From the NCBI RefSeq assembly GCF_001667275.1, contig NZ_LZHV01000053.1, forward strand, positions 1-55,064: DNA of 55,064 nucleotides. Reading direction: 5' to 3'. Shown here in pieces: positions 7,767-16,723 of the stretch. This stretch comes from Mycobacterium sp. ACS4054. Lineage in GTDB: Bacteria > Actinomycetota > Actinomycetes > Mycobacteriales > Mycobacteriaceae. A program made the translations under genes and the position numbers. Under the pieces are notes generated by a model, which was not told the DNA's origin, searched no databases, and worked only from the letters and a program-made list of their open reading frames with translations. Within the stretch, counting starts at the first letter, position 1, and each line of letters starts with the position of its first letter.

Positions 7767-8558
7767 CTAGGCGTGCGTCCCGCCGTCGATGCGGATCTCG
7801 GTGCCGGTGATGAACGCGCCGTCCTCGGACACCAGCATCGCGATCACCCCGGCCACCACGGACGGGTCGGCCATCCCGGTGCCGCTGGATTCCACCGTGG
7901 TCGGCAGGATCGGCATCAGCCTCGAAAAAAGCGCCCAGTCAGCGTCTTTCGGGATGTATCCGCCCGTTGCGTCGGTGATCCCGGACTTGATGCTGCCCGG
8001 TGCCACGCACACGGCGCGCAGCCCATCGCGGGCGTATTCGAGGGCCAGCGAATGAGTGAACGCCTGGATTCCGCCTTTGCTCGCCGCGTACGCCGCCATG
8101 TAAGGGTGGGCGAACGAGGCCGAGGTCGAACTGAAGTTGACGATCGAGCTGCGCCGATTCGCCAGTAGCGTCGGAAGCGCTTCCCGCACAACGAGAAACG
8201 TTCCGGTCAGGTTGACGCCGACGATCTGGTTCCACAGTTCCAGGGTGGTCTCGTGGGTGTGGGCGGCGCGCAGGATGCCGGCGGCGTTGACCAATGCGTC
8301 CAAGCCGGCGAGCTTTTCGACGGCGAGGCACACGCCGTCGATCACCGAGTCCTCGTTGCCCACGTCCATCGGCATGGTGGTGAGGCGGTCGGCGGTGCCG
8401 CCCTCCTCCGCGCGGGCGCGCGTGCCGTCCAAGCCGCCCTCCGCGACGTCGGAGGCCACCACGGTGGCGCCCTCGTCGAGGAGCCGCAGGGCGGTCGCCT
8501 GCCCGATCCCCGACGCCGCGCCGGTCACCAGGACCCGCTGGCCCTCGAGTCGCTTCAT
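7767..8558 (-). CDS. Short-chain dehydrogenase/reductase (Rv3485c-like)
   Basis: A 263-aa classical SDR acting on an unknown alcohol or ketone with NAD(P). It has T-G-A-A-S-G-I-G (12-19) for cofactor binding, N-A-A-G (91-94), Ser143/144, and the catalytic Y-A-A-S-K (Tyr157, Lys161). Asp37 after the second strand (V-V-A-S-D-V) suggests NAD preference. The C-terminal I-R-I-D-G-G is typical of the fold. It is positionally equivalent to Rv3485c, next to cpsA. It is divergent from the beta-hydroxyacid dehydrogenase, with 57 bp between starts. Confidence 0.88.
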   Translation of the reverse strand: MKRLEGQRVLVTGAASGIGQATALRLLDEGATVVASDVAEGGLDGTRARAEEGGTADRLTTMPMDVGNEDSVIDGVCLAVEKLAGLDALVNAAGILRAAHTHETTLELWNQIVGVNLTGTFLVVREALPTLLANRRSSIVNFSSTSASFAHPYMAAYAASKGGIQAFTHSLALEYARDGLRAVCVAPGSIKSGITDATGGYIPKDADWALFSRLMPILPTTVESSGTGMADPSVVAGVIAMLVSEDGAFITGTEIRIDGGTHA

Positions 8559-8615
8559 CTGCCGCTCCCGTCACTAGGCGTGCCCATCATCGTAGGGAGC
8601 GGGCACAGTGGAGGA

Positions 8616-9509
8616 ATGGACATCGGATTCATTGGCCTGGGCAATATGGGCGGGGGCATGGCCGCCAACCTGCTGAAGGCGGGTCACCGCGTCACCGTCT
8701 ACAACCGCTCCCCCGCAAAGGCGGAGGCGCTCGTCCAGGCCGGCGCATCCGCGGCGGGCACCGTCGCCGACGCGTGCAACGCCGAGGTCGTGTTCACCAT
8801 GCTGGCCGACGACCGGGCCGTCGAGGGCGTGGCCTTTGGCGAGGGCGGCATCGTCGCTTCGCTGGCGCCCGGCGCGACGCACGTCTCGTCGAGCACCATC
8901 AGCGTCGCCCTCTCGGAGCGCCTGGCGGCCACGCACGCCGATGCCGGCCAGCGGTTCGTCGCGGCGCCGGTGTTCGGCAGGCCCGAGGCGGCCGCGGCCG
9001 CAAAGCTTTTCGTGGTCGCGGCGGGTGAGCCGCAGGTGCTGCAGCCGTTGACCCCGCTGTTCGACGCGATCGGGCAGCGCACGTTTGTGGTGTCCGAGCA
9101 GCCGCACACCGCCAACCTGGTCAAGTTGAGCGGCAACTTCCTGATCGCTTCGGTGATCGAAAGCCTCAGCGAAGCCGTCGCGCTGGTGGCCAAGGCCGGG
9201 GTCGACAGGCAGCAGTACGTGGACATCCTCACCTCGACGTTGTTCTCCGCGCCCGCCTACCAGACCTACGGTGGGTTGATCGCGCGACGGCAATTCGAGC
9301 CGGCCGGCTTCGCCGCGCGGCTGGGCCTCAAGGACGTTCGCCTGGCCCTCGCGGCCGCGGAACAGTTGGAAGTGCCGCTGCCGGTAGCCAGCCTGCTCCG
9401 CGACCGCTTCCTCACGCTGGTGGCGACGGGCGGCGGGCAGCTGGACTGGTCGGCGCTGGCCACGCTCGCCGAGCGCGACGCCGGCCTGACGTCAGACGAC
9501 CCCGCGTAG
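8616..9509 (+). CDS. 3-hydroxyisobutyrate dehydrogenase-like NAD(P)-dependent oxidoreductase
   Basis: A 297-aa beta-hydroxyacid dehydrogenase family member. It has the Rossmann motif G-L-G-N-M-G (7-12), the family substrate-loop region, and the catalytic K-L-S-G-N-F with Lys170 and Asn174. The loop near 118-126 (A-P-V-F-G-R-P-E) differs from the D-A-P-V-S-G-G of true 3-hydroxyisobutyrate dehydrogenases and resembles imine-reductase-like or generic members, so the substrate is open. ATG 8616 is preceded closely by GGAGG. Its last 18 bases overlap the 3' end of the convergent SDR gene. Confidence 0.85.
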   Translation: MDIGFIGLGNMGGGMAANLLKAGHRVTVYNRSPAKAEALVQAGASAAGTVADACNAEVVFTMLADDRAVEGVAFGEGGIVASLAPGATHVSSSTISVALSERLAATHADAGQRFVAAPVFGRPEAAAAAKLFVVAAGEPQVLQPLTPLFDAIGQRTFVVSEQPHTANLVKLSGNFLIASVIESLSEAVALVAKAGVDRQQYVDILTSTLFSAPAYQTYGGLIARRQFEPAGFAARLGLKDVRLALAAAEQLEVPLPVASLLRDRFLTLVATGGGQLDWSALATLAERDAGLTSDDPA

Positions 9510-10322
9510 CCCGTCGGCGCCGAACGCCGGTTCCAGCATCGCGGAGAAGTCCGGACCGCGACGCAGGATGTGGCCGCCGTCGACGTTGATGCACTGGCCG
9601 GTGATCCAGGCGGCGGCGTCGCTGAGCAGGAACATGGCCAGGTTGGCGACGTCCTCGACCTCACCGACGCGCGGCAGCGGCGTGCAGGCGCTGTAGTCGG
9701 CGCTCAGCTCCGGTGAATCCGTAATGGCCGTCACCAGATCCGTGCGGATCAGGCCTGGGCGGACGCTATTGACCCGCACCCAGGACGGGCCCAGCTCGTC
9801 GGCCGCCAGCATCATCAGGTGGTCGACCGCCGACTTGGTGACCCCGTACGCGCCGAACCAGCGATGGGTGTTGCTCGCCGCGATCGACGAGATGCCCACG
9901 AAGGAGCCGCCCCCGCCGCTCACCAACTCGCGGGCCGTGTGCTTGAGCACGTACATGGTGCCGTTGACGTTGAGGTCGACCGTCCGGCGCCAGGCCTCGG
10001 AGTCGACTTGTGTGATCGGGCCGATCGTTTCGGACCCGCCCGCACAGTGCACCGCGCCGTGCAGGCGACCATGCCATGCCGTCGCGGCGTCGACCGCGCG
10101 GGCGGCCTCCTCCTCGTTGGTGATGTCGGCCGGCTCGTAGCGGATGGAGCCGGCACCCGACAGCGCTTCGATCTCGCTGACGGCACCAGCCAGCCGGTCG
10201 GGGTTGCGGCCCACGATCATGACCGAGGCGCCGGCCGCGACCAGTCCGGCCGCCACTCCCTTGCCGATTCCGCTACCGCCGCCGGTGACCAGATATGTCC
10301 GGTTTTCGAAAGAAAGCTGCAC
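9492..10322 (-). CDS. Short-chain dehydrogenase/reductase behind a KstR-like site
   Basis: An SDR of 276 aa when begun at GTG 10322, chosen because GAGAGGG lies seven bases upstream; TTG 10337 in the same frame has no ribosome site. It has T-G-G-G-S-G-I-G (13-20), an N-V-N-G segment, and catalytic Y-G-V-T-K. Asn/Arg after the second strand (V-G-R-N-P) suggests NADP preference. It could act on an acyl-CoA or steroid ring alcohol. A 14-bp match to the KstR operator lies 17-30 bp upstream, and a crotonase gene lies upstream on the same strand, so a role in lipid or steroid breakdown is inferred. Confidence 0.87.
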   Translation of the reverse strand: MQLSFENRTYLVTGGGSGIGKGVAAGLVAAGASVMIVGRNPDRLAGAVSEIEALSGAGSIRYEPADITNEEEAARAVDAATAWHGRLHGAVHCAGGSETIGPITQVDSEAWRRTVDLNVNGTMYVLKHTARELVSGGGGSFVGISSIAASNTHRWFGAYGVTKSAVDHLMMLAADELGPSWVRVNSVRPGLIRTDLVTAITDSPELSADYSACTPLPRVGEVEDVANLAMFLLSDAAAWITGQCINVDGGHILRRGPDFSAMLEPAFGADGLRGVV

Positions 10323-10338
10323 GCGACGCCCTCTCAAC

Positions 10339-10352
10339 TGAAACGGGTTCTA
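10339..10352. promoter_or_regulatory. KstR-like operator
   Basis: The sequence tgaaacgggttcta fits TNNAACNNGTTNNA at every fixed position. It ends 17 bp before the GTG start of the SDR gene on the minus strand and lies in the 89-bp gap after the crotonase. KstR is the TetR-family repressor of cholesterol genes, released by 3-oxo-steroid CoA thioesters. Chance occurrence in one intergenic gap is unlikely but not excluded. Confidence 0.55.
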
Positions 10353-10411
10353 GATATCGAACCACGCGGAGGACTGCCCGCGGCAACGGGTACCGCACAC
10401 CGCCTGCGAGG

Positions 10412-11335
10412 CTACGGCGTATCGCGGCGGGCCACCTGCGTCGGCTTCGCGTTGCGCCAATCCTCGACGTCGGGCGGCAGGCCGACCGCGTACCGGTTCT
10501 CGTTGTGGGCGGCCCAATGTGCGTGTCCCAGCTCGTGGATGTGGAAGGCGTGGCGCAGCGCCTCGGTGAATCCCATTGCGTCGGAGGCGGCGTTGACCGA
10601 GTCCTTCACCAGCAGCGCCGCCATCGTGGGCCGGTCGGCGATGCGTCGCGCGAATTCCAGCGTCTTTTCGGCCAGCTCGTCGACCGGGAACACCTTGGAC
10701 ACCATGCCGAGCCGGTAGGCCTCATCGGCATCGAGCGCGTCGCCGGTCAGCAGCAGCTCTTTGGCTTTGCGCGGGCCGAATTCCCAAGGGTGAGCATAGT
10801 ATTCGACGCCGGGCATACCCAAGCGCACCGCGACCACGTCGCTGAACTTGGCATTGTCGGCGGCCACGATCAGATCGCACGCCCAGATCAGCATCAGGCC
10901 CGCGGAGATCGCATTGCCCTGGACCTGGGCGATGGTGATCTTGCGTAAATCCCGCCACCGGCAGGTGTTCTGGAAGAAGTAGTGCCACTCCTGCAGGTAG
11001 ATCTTCTCCGCGATGGGATCGCGGGTCCCGCCGTTGATGCGGAAGCTGGGCAGCTGGCTGCGCTCGGCGATCGCCAGCTCGGAACCCAAGTCGTGGCCGG
11101 CCGAGAAGTTGCGGCCGCGCGCGGCCAGAATCACCACGCGCACGGTGTCGTCGGCCGCGGCGCGCAGGAACGCCTCGTCCAGCTGGATCAGCAGGCCGCG
11201 GCTTTGCGCGTTATGGGCGTCGGGCCGGTTGAGCCAAATCCGCGCGATGCGGCCCTCGTCGAGGGTTTCGTAGCTCACCAACTCTTCGGCATCGGCGCTG
11301 CCCGCCTGGGCACCGGCTTGCTCTGAGAGTGTCAT
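10412..11335 (-). CDS. Enoyl-CoA hydratase/isomerase (crotonase) family protein
   Basis: A 307-aa crotonase-fold protein from ATG 11335, which follows GAGGTGG; GTG 11344 is an alternative three codons upstream. It has an oxyanion-hole segment R-N-F-S-A-G-H-D-L, the second one in Q-G-N-A-I-S-A-G-L, and a long insertion (about 90-120, rich in aromatic residues). The usual two catalytic glutamates are not obvious, so hydratase activity is not certain; isomerase, hydrolase or lyase activity are alternatives. The C-terminal helix carries A-H-W-A-A-H-N-E-N-R. A perfect inverted repeat lies 36 bp upstream of the start. Confidence 0.85.
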   Translation of the reverse strand: MTLSEQAGAQAGSADAEELVSYETLDEGRIARIWLNRPDAHNAQSRGLLIQLDEAFLRAAADDTVRVVILAARGRNFSAGHDLGSELAIAERSQLPSFRINGGTRDPIAEKIYLQEWHYFFQNTCRWRDLRKITIAQVQGNAISAGLMLIWACDLIVAADNAKFSDVVAVRLGMPGVEYYAHPWEFGPRKAKELLLTGDALDADEAYRLGMVSKVFPVDELAEKTLEFARRIADRPTMAALLVKDSVNAASDAMGFTEALRHAFHIHELGHAHWAAHNENRYAVGLPPDVEDWRNAKPTQVARRDTP

Positions 11336-11370
11336 TCGGCCCACCTCACTCGTTGTCAGGTCCGACGTCT

Positions 11371-11394
11371 TTACACATTACGGCCAGTGTGTAA
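11371..11394. promoter_or_regulatory. Inverted repeat TTACACA-N10-TGTGTAA
   Basis: Two perfect 7-bp arms at 11371-11377 and 11388-11394 are separated by 10 bp, in the 149-bp region between the crotonase (minus) and the small gene before otsA (plus). The size and symmetry fit a TetR-family operator. A hairpin is less likely because the loop is long and the stem AT-rich. No regulator gene lies beside it. Confidence 0.45.
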
Positions 11395-11484
11395 GCGGGT
11401 CACCGGTGGGTGGCCGAGCCGGGAGGAACTCGAAGATCAAGTCCTCAGCCACCCGCGCATCCCCGCATCACCTACAGTTAAGTC

Positions 11485-11649
11485 ATGGCTACGAAATCTG
11501 ACCCTGCCGAGATCGGCGACGTCGAACCGGTTGCCGACAGCACGGCCAGCCAGGCCAGGCGAGTCGTCGCGGCATACGCGACCGATGCCGACGAGTGCCG
11601 CGTTTTCCTGTCCATGCTCGGCATTGGGCCCGCAAAACTCGACGCGTAA
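11485..11649 (+). CDS. Small protein upstream of otsA (Rv3489-like, 54 aa)
   Basis: ATG 11485 to TAA 11647-11649 encodes 54 residues, and the otsA ATG follows with no gap (TAAATG), so the two are probably co-translated. It reads M-A-T-K-S-D-P-A-E-I-G-D, then a helix-prone middle with A-R-R-V-V-A-A-Y-A and an end G-I-G-P-A-K-L-D-A. It is soluble and contains a single Cys. M. tuberculosis has a small unknown gene, Rv3489, of about this length at the same position. Function unknown; a regulator or partner of trehalose-phosphate synthase is conceivable only from position. Confidence 0.65.
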   Translation: MATKSDPAEIGDVEPVADSTASQARRVVAAYATDADECRVFLSMLGIGPAKLDA

Positions 11650-13131
11650 ATGGCTCCCGGGAACGGGCACGGCTCGAAGACGCCGCCCTTCGGGAATTCC
11701 GACTTCGTGGTGGTCGCCAACCGGCTGCCGGTAGACCAGGAACGGCTTCCCGACGGCACCAAGGCGTGGAAGCGCAGCCCGGGCGGGCTGGTGACCGCGC
11801 TGGAGCCGCTGCTGCGCCGCAGGCGTGGCGCGTGGGTGGGCTGGGCGGGCATCGCCGAGGAGGAGCCAGATTTCGATGACGAGCCCATCGTCCAGGAGGA
11901 CCTCGAGCTTCGCCCGGTGCGGCTGAGCACCGACGACATCGCGCAGTACTACGAGGGATTCTCGAACGCCACGCTGTGGCCGCTCTACCACGACGTCATC
12001 GTCAAGCCGATCTACCACCGCGAGTGGTGGGAACGCTACGTCGAGGTGAACCGGCGCTTCGCCGAAGCCACCTCCCGCGCCGCCGCCCGCGGCGCGACCG
12101 TGTGGGTGCAGGATTACCAGCTGCAGTTGGTCCCCAAGATGCTGCGGGAGCTGCGGCCCGACCTCACCATCGGCTTCTTCCTGCACATCCCCTTCCCGCC
12201 GGTGGAACTGTTCATGCAGCTGCCGTGGCGCACCGAGATCGTCGAGGGGCTGCTCGGCGCCGACCTGGTCGGTTTCCACCTGGCCGGGGGCGCCCAGAAC
12301 TTCCTGATCCTGTCCCGCCGGTTGATCGGCGCCAACACCTCCCGCGGATCGGTCGGGGTGCGCTCGCGGTACGGCGAGGTCGACCTCGGTTCCCGCATCG
12401 TCCGCGTGGGTGCCTTCCCCATTTCCATCGATTCGGGCTCGCTCGACCAGGCCGCCCGCGACCGCGACGTCAGGCGCCGCGCCCGGGAGATCCGGGCGGA
12501 GCTGGGCAACCCCCGCAAGGTGCTGCTCGGCGTCGACCGGCTCGACTACACCAAGGGCATCGACGTCCGGCTCAAGGCCTTCTCGGAGCTGCTCGCGGAG
12601 GGCCGAGCCAAGCGCGACGACACCGTGCTGGTTCAGCTCGCGACGCCCAGCCGCGAACGTGTCGAGAGCTACCAGATTCTGCGCAACGACATCGAACGCC
12701 AGGTGGGCCACATCAACGGCGAGTACGCGGAGGTGGGCCATCCGGTGGTGCATTACCTACACCGCCCTGTCCCCCGCAACGAATTGATCGCCTTCTTCGT
12801 GGCCGCCGACGTCATGCTGGTCACCCCGCTGCGCGACGGCATGAACCTGGTGGCCAAGGAATACGTCGCCTGCCGAAGCGATCTTGGCGGCGCGCTGGTG
12901 CTGTCCGAATTCACCGGCGCCGCATCGGAACTCCGGCAGGCCTATCTGGTCAACCCGCACGACCTGGACGGGGTCAAGGACGCGATCGAAGCCGCGCTCA
13001 ACCAGCCCGCCGAGGAGGGCAGGCGCCGGATGCGGGCGATGCGGCGCCAGGTGCTCGTCCATGACGTCGACCGTTGGGCGCGGTCATTCCTGGACGCGCT
13101 GGCGGAGCCGCGGTCGCCGGACGCCACCTAA
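11650..13131 (+). CDS. otsA: Trehalose-6-phosphate synthase OtsA
   Basis: A 493-aa GT20 glycosyltransferase that joins a nucleotide-activated glucose (ADP- or UDP-glucose) to glucose-6-phosphate, making trehalose-6-phosphate. Family markers in order: V-V-A-N-R-L-P-V (20-27), the GGLVTAL loop, [32 protein letters not shown] near the middle of the second Rossmann domain, and [13 protein letters not shown]. Length matches Rv3490 (about 500 aa). Trehalose is the core of mycolyl glycolipids, so the product feeds cell-envelope synthesis. It directly follows the 54-aa gene. Confidence 0.97.
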   Translation: MAPGNGHGSKTPPFGNSDFVVVANRLPVDQERLPDGTKAWKRSPGGLVTALEPLLRRRRGAWVGWAGIAEEEPDFDDEPIVQEDLELRPVRLSTDDIAQYYEGFSNATLWPLYHDVIVKPIYHREWWERYVEVNRRFAEATSRAAARGATVWVQDYQLQLVPKMLRELRPDLTIGFFLHIPFPPVELFMQLPWRTEIVEGLLGADLVGFHLAGGAQNFLILSRRLIGANTSRGSVGVRSRYGEVDLGSRIVRVGAFPISIDSGSLDQAARDRDVRRRAREIRAELGNPRKVLLGVDRLDYTKGIDVRLKAFSELLAEGRAKRDDTVLVQLATPSRERVESYQILRNDIERQVGHINGEYAEVGHPVVHYLHRPVPRNELIAFFVAADVMLVTPLRDGMNLVAKEYVACRSDLGGALVLSEFTGAASELRQAYLVNPHDLDGVKDAIEAALNQPAEEGRRRMRAMRRQVLVHDVDRWARSFLDALAEPRSPDAT

Positions 13132-13214
13132 GCCCGCAAACCCATGGTGTTGGCGCGCAAACGCTGTGATACTCGATGCATCGGTGAAGGGGAAGGTCCG
13201 GAAGGGAGGGCACC

Positions 13215-13793
13215 GTGAAGCTCCGTCGCGGGCTGGCCGCTGGCGCCGGCATATTCTCGGCTGTCGCCATCGGAATTGCTTTGGACTCCGGTGACCCGGC
13301 CCACGCGGTCGGTCCGCCGCCGGACGGCACCTACACCTTGAACGAGGCTGGTGTGTCTGGCGTGAATTGGACGATCTCGGCGCTGTGCGACCAGCCCAAC
13401 GGAACCCGGAACATGAACGACTACTCAGACCCGATCGTGTGGGCGATGAACTGCGCCCTGAACATCGTGAGCTCTACGGACGAACAGATCGGTGCCGCGG
13501 ACAAGTTGCAGAACTTCAGCGGCCGGGCCCGGATGTCCAGCATGCTGTGGACTTTCAAGGTGGACAAGGCGAACGGCGTGTCATGTCCCGGCGGCGGCAC
13601 CGCGCCGACCACCGAGACCTACGCATTCAGCGACGAAACACTCACCGGCACCCACACGATCCTGCACGGCGCCGTCTGCGGGCTCCAGCCCGACATGAAG
13701 AAGCAGCCGTTCTCGCTGACGCTCAACGGACCCCCACCCAGTCCGGTGCAGCGTTACCCGTTGCGATGCAACGAGATCGCGATCTGCTTCTGA
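13215..13793 (+). CDS. Secreted hypothetical protein (Rv3491-like)
   Basis: A 192-aa exported protein, the same length as Rv3491. GTG 13215 follows AGGGAGGG. Residues 1-33 form a signal peptide ending near A-H-A-V-G. The mature part has five cysteines (in L-C-D, N-C-A, S-C-P, V-C-G, R-C-N-E and a final I-C-F, the last two close together), suited to disulfides outside the cell, and a proline-rich segment before the end. Function unknown. It is convergent with the last gene of the mce4 operon. Confidence 0.8.
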   Translation: MKLRRGLAAGAGIFSAVAIGIALDSGDPAHAVGPPPDGTYTLNEAGVSGVNWTISALCDQPNGTRNMNDYSDPIVWAMNCALNIVSSTDEQIGAADKLQNFSGRARMSSMLWTFKVDKANGVSCPGGGTAPTTETYAFSDETLTGTHTILHGAVCGLQPDMKKQPFSLTLNGPPPSPVQRYPLRCNEIAICF

Positions 13794-13805
13794 TACCCGC
13801 TTCGG

Positions 13806-14300
13806 CTAGATCGGTGTGATGTAGTTGATCAGCCACTGCTTGCCGATCTTTTTGAAGTCCACTCGCAACCGGCTGCCGTCGTAGAGCGGCTGGCGCGTTT
13901 TGTCCGTCACCGTGCGGTTCATGTAGACCATCAGTGATGCCGAATCACGTTTGGCGGTCATCACACCCACGCCAACAACGCTGGCCTGGACCACCACCTC
14001 ACGCTTCTTGGCCTCCGGAATGATCTGCGCGTTGGCGCTTTTCCGGAATTCCTGGCGATAGTCGGGGGTCAACAACGGATACGCGTCGCTGAGGCTGCGT
14101 TCCACCGTCTGGTAGTCGTAGGCGAAGACCTCGGGAATCTCCTTGGTGGCCAAGCCCGGTAGCACCGCCCGCGCCGCCTGCTCGCCGCGTGTCTGCACCC
14201 GGCCCCAGTAGAACCAGCCGGCCGCCGCGGACAACCCGACGAACACCGCAATCAGGAGGTAGCCCGCGACGACGAGCAGCCAGCGCCGCCAGCGCATCAA
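13806..14300 (-). CDS. mam4B: Mce-associated protein Mam4B (Rv3492c-like)
   Basis: A 164-aa membrane-anchored protein with a transmembrane helix at about 7-30 and an extracytoplasmic domain of the Mce-associated (SnoaL/NTF2-like) type, seen in the long amphipathic helix around D-Y-Q-T-V-E-R and the terminal beta strands R-V-D-F-K-K-I-G-K-Q-W-L-I. Mam proteins stabilise or assemble Mce complexes. It is the last gene of the mce4 operon and overlaps mam4A by ATGA (14297-14300). Confidence 0.88.
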   Translation of the reverse strand: MMRWRRWLLVVAGYLLIAVFVGLSAAAGWFYWGRVQTRGEQAARAVLPGLATKEIPEVFAYDYQTVERSLSDAYPLLTPDYRQEFRKSANAQIIPEAKKREVVVQASVVGVGVMTAKRDSASLMVYMNRTVTDKTRQPLYDGSRLRVDFKKIGKQWLINYITPI

Positions 14301-14986
14301 TTACCCCCGTTGGGATACTTCAGGTCGTAACCCGTCATCCGGCCCTGCTCGTCCTCGTGCACGATCACCCGCAGGCGATACGGCATGGACGGCTTGTTAA
14401 CCCCGTCGATGTCGGCGACCGTGACGCGAACCGAAACGAGGACGGACGCGTTGTCGGTGACGGTGTCGATGCCCTCCAGGGCGGCGCCGTTGATGACGGC
14501 CTCCGACGTGGCGTTGGTGGAGCGGAAGATGCCCTTGAGGTTCTCGATGTTGTTGTTGGCGCCCAGCATTCCGCGCAGCGGCCCGCTGGTGCCGTTGTAG
14601 AAACGGTTCACGCTCTCGTCGATGTTGTCCTGCTTGTAGCTGAACATGTTGACCACCGTTTGCGTGGCGGTGTCGACGAAGCGCTGTTCGCGCGCTTGCT
14701 GCGCGTTGGCGTGCCGTTGCTGGACGACGAGCACGGCCACACAAGCGGCCAGCGCGCCGATCGCCAACAGCGCGGCCGCAAACGAGGTCCAGGCCACCAG
14801 GGCGCGGTGGGGCCGCCGCCGCGGTGGCGGCTTGACGGACTTGAGGGCGCTGACGGACTTGGCCGGGCGGGCGGGCGCGGCTTCGACCTGCACCGTGGCC
14901 GCCTGATCCGCTTCGGCTTTCGCGGGGCCGGCCGCGCGGGAGGCCCGACGACGAACGCGCGGTGTGTTCGTTGGCTCGTCTGCCAC
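14297..14986 (-). CDS. mam4A: Mce-associated protein Mam4A (Rv3493c-like)
   Basis: A cytosolic Ala/Pro/Arg-rich tail (about 1-65) leads to one transmembrane helix (about 68-90, V-A-W-T-S-F-A-A-A-L-L) and an extracytoplasmic Mam domain with N-M-F-S-Y and R-F-Y-N-G-T-S-G-P-L. I prefer GTG 14986 (229 aa): it touches the mce4F stop as TAGTG and has GAGG upstream. A TTG at 15022 would add 12 residues and overlap mce4F. Its homologues act with MceG-driven Mce4 transport. Confidence 0.85.
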   Translation of the reverse strand: MADEPTNTPRVRRRASRAAGPAKAEADQAATVQVEAAPARPAKSVSALKSVKPPPRRRPHRALVAWTSFAAALLAIGALAACVAVLVVQQRHANAQQAREQRFVDTATQTVVNMFSYKQDNIDESVNRFYNGTSGPLRGMLGANNNIENLKGIFRSTNATSEAVINGAALEGIDTVTDNASVLVSVRVTVADIDGVNKPSMPYRLRVIVHEDEQGRMTGYDLKYPNGGN

Positions 14987-16710
14987 TACATCGGCCTCGG
15001 ATCCAGCATCAGGTCCACCCAATTCTCGGCGCTGGACGCGCCGCTAGCACCGGCCGCGAAAATACCAGTGCCGCCGGCCGGGTCTTTGAACGCGCCGGTC
15101 TGCTCGTCATAGGTGGCGTAAGCCGGTCCGCTGGCCTGCGGCTGCGACGCCCCCGGCGGCGGTCCCCACGGCTTCTCCGGTCCCGGGCCCGCCGGCGGGG
15201 GGTTGATCCCCTCCGGCGGTGCCGGCGGCGGCAGCCACTTCGGGTACGGAAGCTGGGGCGGCACCGGAGGCACGCCCGGCGGCATCCACGACGGGTTGCC
15301 CGGCGGCGGCGGCCTGTCGTTCGGCGGCGGCGGGTCGTACGCCGGCTGGTGCGGCGCCGGTCCCGGCCCGGGGATGACACCTGGGGGCGGCGGCCCGACG
15401 ATCGGAACACCCGGATCGGGATCGGCGCCCGGGGGGATGTACGGGAACTTGTTGGGCGGCAGGGTGTTCAGCCCGTTGGTGACCGGGGTGTCGTAGGGCA
15501 CCGGCGGGCCTCGCCACGGGTTACGGCCAACGGGCACATAGCCTTTCGGGTCGCGGCAGAGCTGAACCGTCGGCGCCCGTTTGCCCGGGAACTCCTGGCA
15601 CGGATAGTTGCGCGCGCCGCGCACGGTGCTCGGATCGTTCTGGGCCACCTTGCAGTACATGTCCCTCGGCAGCTCGCGCACGGTCTCGTCGGCCGGGGTG
15701 CGCATCAGCGGCGGAGGGAGGAAGCCGACGGCGCACGGCGGCGGGTCGTTGAGGTCGAGCTTGAAGTCGAGCTTGGCGCCCTCGTCCTGGGGCGTGCCGC
15801 CGGCGGCCGTGGTGATCGCGGCGAACAGCGCCGGCAGCACCACCAGCAGCTGCTCGATCGATTTGTGGTAGATCACGCCGACCCGGCCCAGGTTGGCCAG
15901 GCTGGCCGCGAGCGCCGGGAAGGACGGCCGGATGCCGGAGAACGCGGTGCTGGCCTCGTCGGTCGCCCCCGGGGCGGTGGCCAGCGTCGAGCGCAGCTGC
16001 GGGTCGGCCTGGCGCACCTCGGAGGTGAAGCGCGCCAGCCCGTCCGACAGCGTCTTGATGTCCGCGCCGGCGCGGATCTGCGCTTCCAGGAACGGCCCGG
16101 CCTGGTCGATCAACTGCGAGGCCTGCGGATAATTCGCGTTGGCCTCGTCCACCAGCAGCCGGGCGGACTCGAACAACCGCGCCAGCTCGGGGCCCGACCC
16201 GTTGGTCGCCATGAACGTCTCGTGCAACAGCTCGCGCAGCCGGGTGTCGCCCAGGCTGTTGGTCAGCGCCTCCGCCCGCTTCAACAGGTCGGCGACGTCC
16301 TGGCCGATCCTGGTGTTCTGCCGGTCGATGCGGGACCCGTTGCGCAGCTTGGTCGTTGCCGGTGTGCTCGGCGGCACCAGGTCGATGTATTGCTCGCCGA
16401 CGGCCGACACGCTCTTGACCGTGGCGGTGACGTTCGACGGGATGGGTGTCCCGCTGTTCAGCCGCATCGCGGCGGTGACGCCGGTGGGGTTGAGGTCCAC
16501 CGACTCCACGCGACCGACGGCAACGCCGCGATAGGTGACGTTGGCGTTCTTGTAGAGTCCGCCGCCCGCGACGAAGTCCGCGCTGACGCCGTAGGTGCCG
16601 ATGCCGAACGTGGCGGGCAGCCGCAGATAGAAGATCGCCATGATCGTCAGCGTGATCGCAGTGATCACCGCGAAGATCCAGAGCTGGATCCTGGTCAGTT
16701 TGTCGTGCAT
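14986..16710 (-). CDS. mce4F: Mce4F, substrate-binding subunit of the Mce4 importer
   Basis: A 574-aa Mce protein: an N-terminal helix (about 8-30), the MlaD/MCE beta domain (about 38-115, with Y-R-G-V-A-V-G-R-V), a long helical region to about 310, and an unusually proline-rich tail (about 395-545, with runs such as P-P-P-P-N-D-R-P-P-P-P). Six Mce proteins form a tube carrying cholesterol from the cell envelope to the YrbE4 permease. It is the last of the six mce4 genes and starts 13 bp after mce4E ends. Confidence 0.95.
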   Translation of the reverse strand: MHDKLTRIQLWIFAVITAITLTIMAIFYLRLPATFGIGTYGVSADFVAGGGLYKNANVTYRGVAVGRVESVDLNPTGVTAAMRLNSGTPIPSNVTATVKSVSAVGEQYIDLVPPSTPATTKLRNGSRIDRQNTRIGQDVADLLKRAEALTNSLGDTRLRELLHETFMATNGSGPELARLFESARLLVDEANANYPQASQLIDQAGPFLEAQIRAGADIKTLSDGLARFTSEVRQADPQLRSTLATAPGATDEASTAFSGIRPSFPALAASLANLGRVGVIYHKSIEQLLVVLPALFAAITTAAGGTPQDEGAKLDFKLDLNDPPPCAVGFLPPPLMRTPADETVRELPRDMYCKVAQNDPSTVRGARNYPCQEFPGKRAPTVQLCRDPKGYVPVGRNPWRGPPVPYDTPVTNGLNTLPPNKFPYIPPGADPDPGVPIVGPPPPGVIPGPGPAPHQPAYDPPPPNDRPPPPGNPSWMPPGVPPVPPQLPYPKWLPPPAPPEGINPPPAGPGPEKPWGPPPGASQPQASGPAYATYDEQTGAFKDPAGGTGIFAAGASGASSAENWVDLMLDPRPM

Positions 16711-16723
16711 CTGCGCCCGCCCC

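Noticed and set aside
15100..15530. Proline-rich repeat region of mce4F as a frameshift or repeat element
   Set aside because: The frame stays open and M. tuberculosis Mce4F has a similar proline-rich tail.
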